Assembly: GCA_023435945.1 (NCBI GenBank)
Contig: JAEZLB010000054.1
Location: forward strand, 1 to 6,366
Source: Pseudomonadota bacterium
GTDB lineage: Bacteria > Pseudomonadota > Gammaproteobacteria > Burkholderiales > Burkholderiaceae_D
DNA: 6,366 nucleotides
Direction: 5' to 3'
The notes beneath the pieces are model-generated. The model was not told the DNA's origin, searched no databases, and was given only the letters and a program-made list of their open reading frames with translations. Positions 5,537 to 6,366 of the stretch are shown here, one piece after another (position 1 is the first letter of the stretch; each line of letters starts with the position of its first letter). The translations under genes and the position numbers were made by a program.

Positions 5537-6366
5537 ATGGCAAAAAGAACCGAACCTGAAAAACAGATGAATTATGTGCGTGCAGGAGGGCTGTATGTCA
5601 GCAGTAATCTGTTGGCAATTGCGGGCCGCCTGGCACATATCGCGGGCTGGGCGCTGGAATTGCCGGAGAAAAGACTGTTGTGGTCGGACCAGATCTATAC
5701 CATCCTGGAATTTCCGCGGGACGCCGTTTTGTCGCTGGAAGAAGCGATAGCGCTCTATACCTCGCCCAGTCGCGAACTCTTGGTCGCCGCACTGGATCGC
5801 TGCATCAGCGAGGGCATATCGTTCGATGACGAGCTGGAGATCCATACCGCAAGCGGACGTTTACTGACAGTGCGCCTGATCGGCGAAGCCATGCGCGATG
5901 ACGAAGGGCGCATTGTGCGCATCGAGGGCGCATTTCAGGACATTACTGAAGTCAAGCGGGCAGCCGAAGACCTGATCAGCAGCAGGATGCGTTTTCGCCA
6001 GTTGGCCGATGCCATGCCACAAATCGTCTGGACCGCCGATCCGGATGGCAGCCTGGACTATATCAGCCAGGCCGGTGACCAGTACACCGGCATGCCGCTT
6101 ACCCAGAGCGCGCCGGAGCGGTGGGTAAAAGCGGTGCATCCCGACGATGCGCAACGGGTGTTGATGGCGTGGAAGCACTCGGTATTGAGCGGCAGGATTT
6201 TCATGATCGAGTATCGGCTATTCAATGCCGCGGCACAGGAATACCGCTGGCATATGGTAAGGGCCGTGCCAATACGCGATGACAAATACCGCATCATCAA
6301 ATGGTATGGAACGGCCACTGATATCCTTGATCGCCGGTTGGCGGAAGAGCGCGCGCGCAATCTCGC
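5537..6366 (+). CDS. Multi-PAS sensor protein, N-terminal part (cut by the window edge)
   Basis: An open frame runs from ATG 5537 to the edge without a stop (276 full codons plus two bases). Two PAS domains of the PAS_3 type are visible. The first, about residues 25-138, has AHIAGWALELPEKRLLWSDQ, the LEEAIALYTSPSRE segment, FDDELEIHTASGR and the closing GAFQDITEVKRAAEDL. The second, about 150-264, has MPQIVWTADPDGSLDYIS, QYTGM, WVKAVHPDDAQRV, IEYRLFNAAAQEYRWHMVRA and the closing KWYGTATDILDRRLAEERAR, which leads into a likely helical linker. No membrane segment or signal peptide is seen, so it is probably cytoplasmic. The output domain is outside the window; histidine kinase, GGDEF/EAL or further PAS/GAF are all possible. 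The start is uncertain: ATG 5537 has only a weak upstream purine stretch, and ATG 5567 is an in-frame alternative. The 16-base gap to the previous stop suggests one operon. Confidence 0.85.
   Translation, partial: MAKRTEPEKQMNYVRAGGLYVSSNLLAIAGRLAHIAGWALELPEKRLLWSDQIYTILEFPRDAVLSLEEAIALYTSPSRELLVAALDRCISEGISFDDELEIHTASGRLLTVRLIGEAMRDDEGRIVRIEGAFQDITEVKRAAEDLISSRMRFRQLADAMPQIVWTADPDGSLDYISQAGDQYTGMPLTQSAPERWVKAVHPDDAQRVLMAWKHSVLSGRIFMIEYRLFNAAAQEYRWHMVRAVPIRDDKYRIIKWYGTATDILDRRLAEERARNL

Overview
The window looks like chromosomal DNA from a Gram-negative proteobacterium, most likely a betaproteobacterium of the Burkholderiales (an Oxalobacteraceae-like organism is plausible). This rests on moderately high GC, an OmpW-type outer-membrane porin, a RarD-type EamA transporter and large multi-PAS cyclic-di-GMP proteins. 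The taxonomic placement is inference. No mobile element, CRISPR array, tRNA or rRNA was seen.

Layout from left to right. (1) 1-604, + strand: an OmpW-family porin missing only the first two bases of its start codon, followed by a strong intrinsic terminator at 666-700 and an extra hairpin just upstream of it. (2) 605-1142: a 538-base stretch with no convincing gene. (3) 1143-1607, + strand: a small SRPBCC/AHSA1-type protein with a good ribosome binding site. (4) 1695-2573, - strand: a ten-helix RarD/EamA transporter, convergent with the SRPBCC gene. (5) 2574-2820: a divergent regulatory region holding a possible 48-residue small ORF and a perfect 9-bp dyad. (6) 2821-5520, + strand: an 899-residue soluble protein with four PAS domains, then GGDEF and EAL. 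(7) 5537 to the window edge, + strand: a second multi-PAS protein, cut at the right end, 16 bases after the previous stop and probably in the same operon.

The most notable gene is the PAS4-GGDEF-EAL protein. Its GGDEF domain has an intact first half, including the RxxD and GGDEF motifs, but about 80 residues of the usual second half are absent and the chain runs straight into EAL. The EAL domain keeps most substrate and metal ligands but has DN in place of DD in the DDFGTG motif and GGVE in place of EGVE. The protein therefore reads as a non-catalytic or weakly catalytic cyclic-di-GMP receptor driven by PAS inputs, not as a working cyclase/phosphodiesterase. Its start codon has no Shine-Dalgarno sequence of its own and overlaps (ATGA) the stop of the small upstream ORF, which does have one, so translational coupling is possible.

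The remaining genes (porin, SRPBCC protein, RarD) are ordinary and show no obvious functional link to the signalling pair. No clearly new multi-gene system is visible. The points worth checking are the decayed cyclic-di-GMP module, its coupled leader region and its multi-PAS neighbour.
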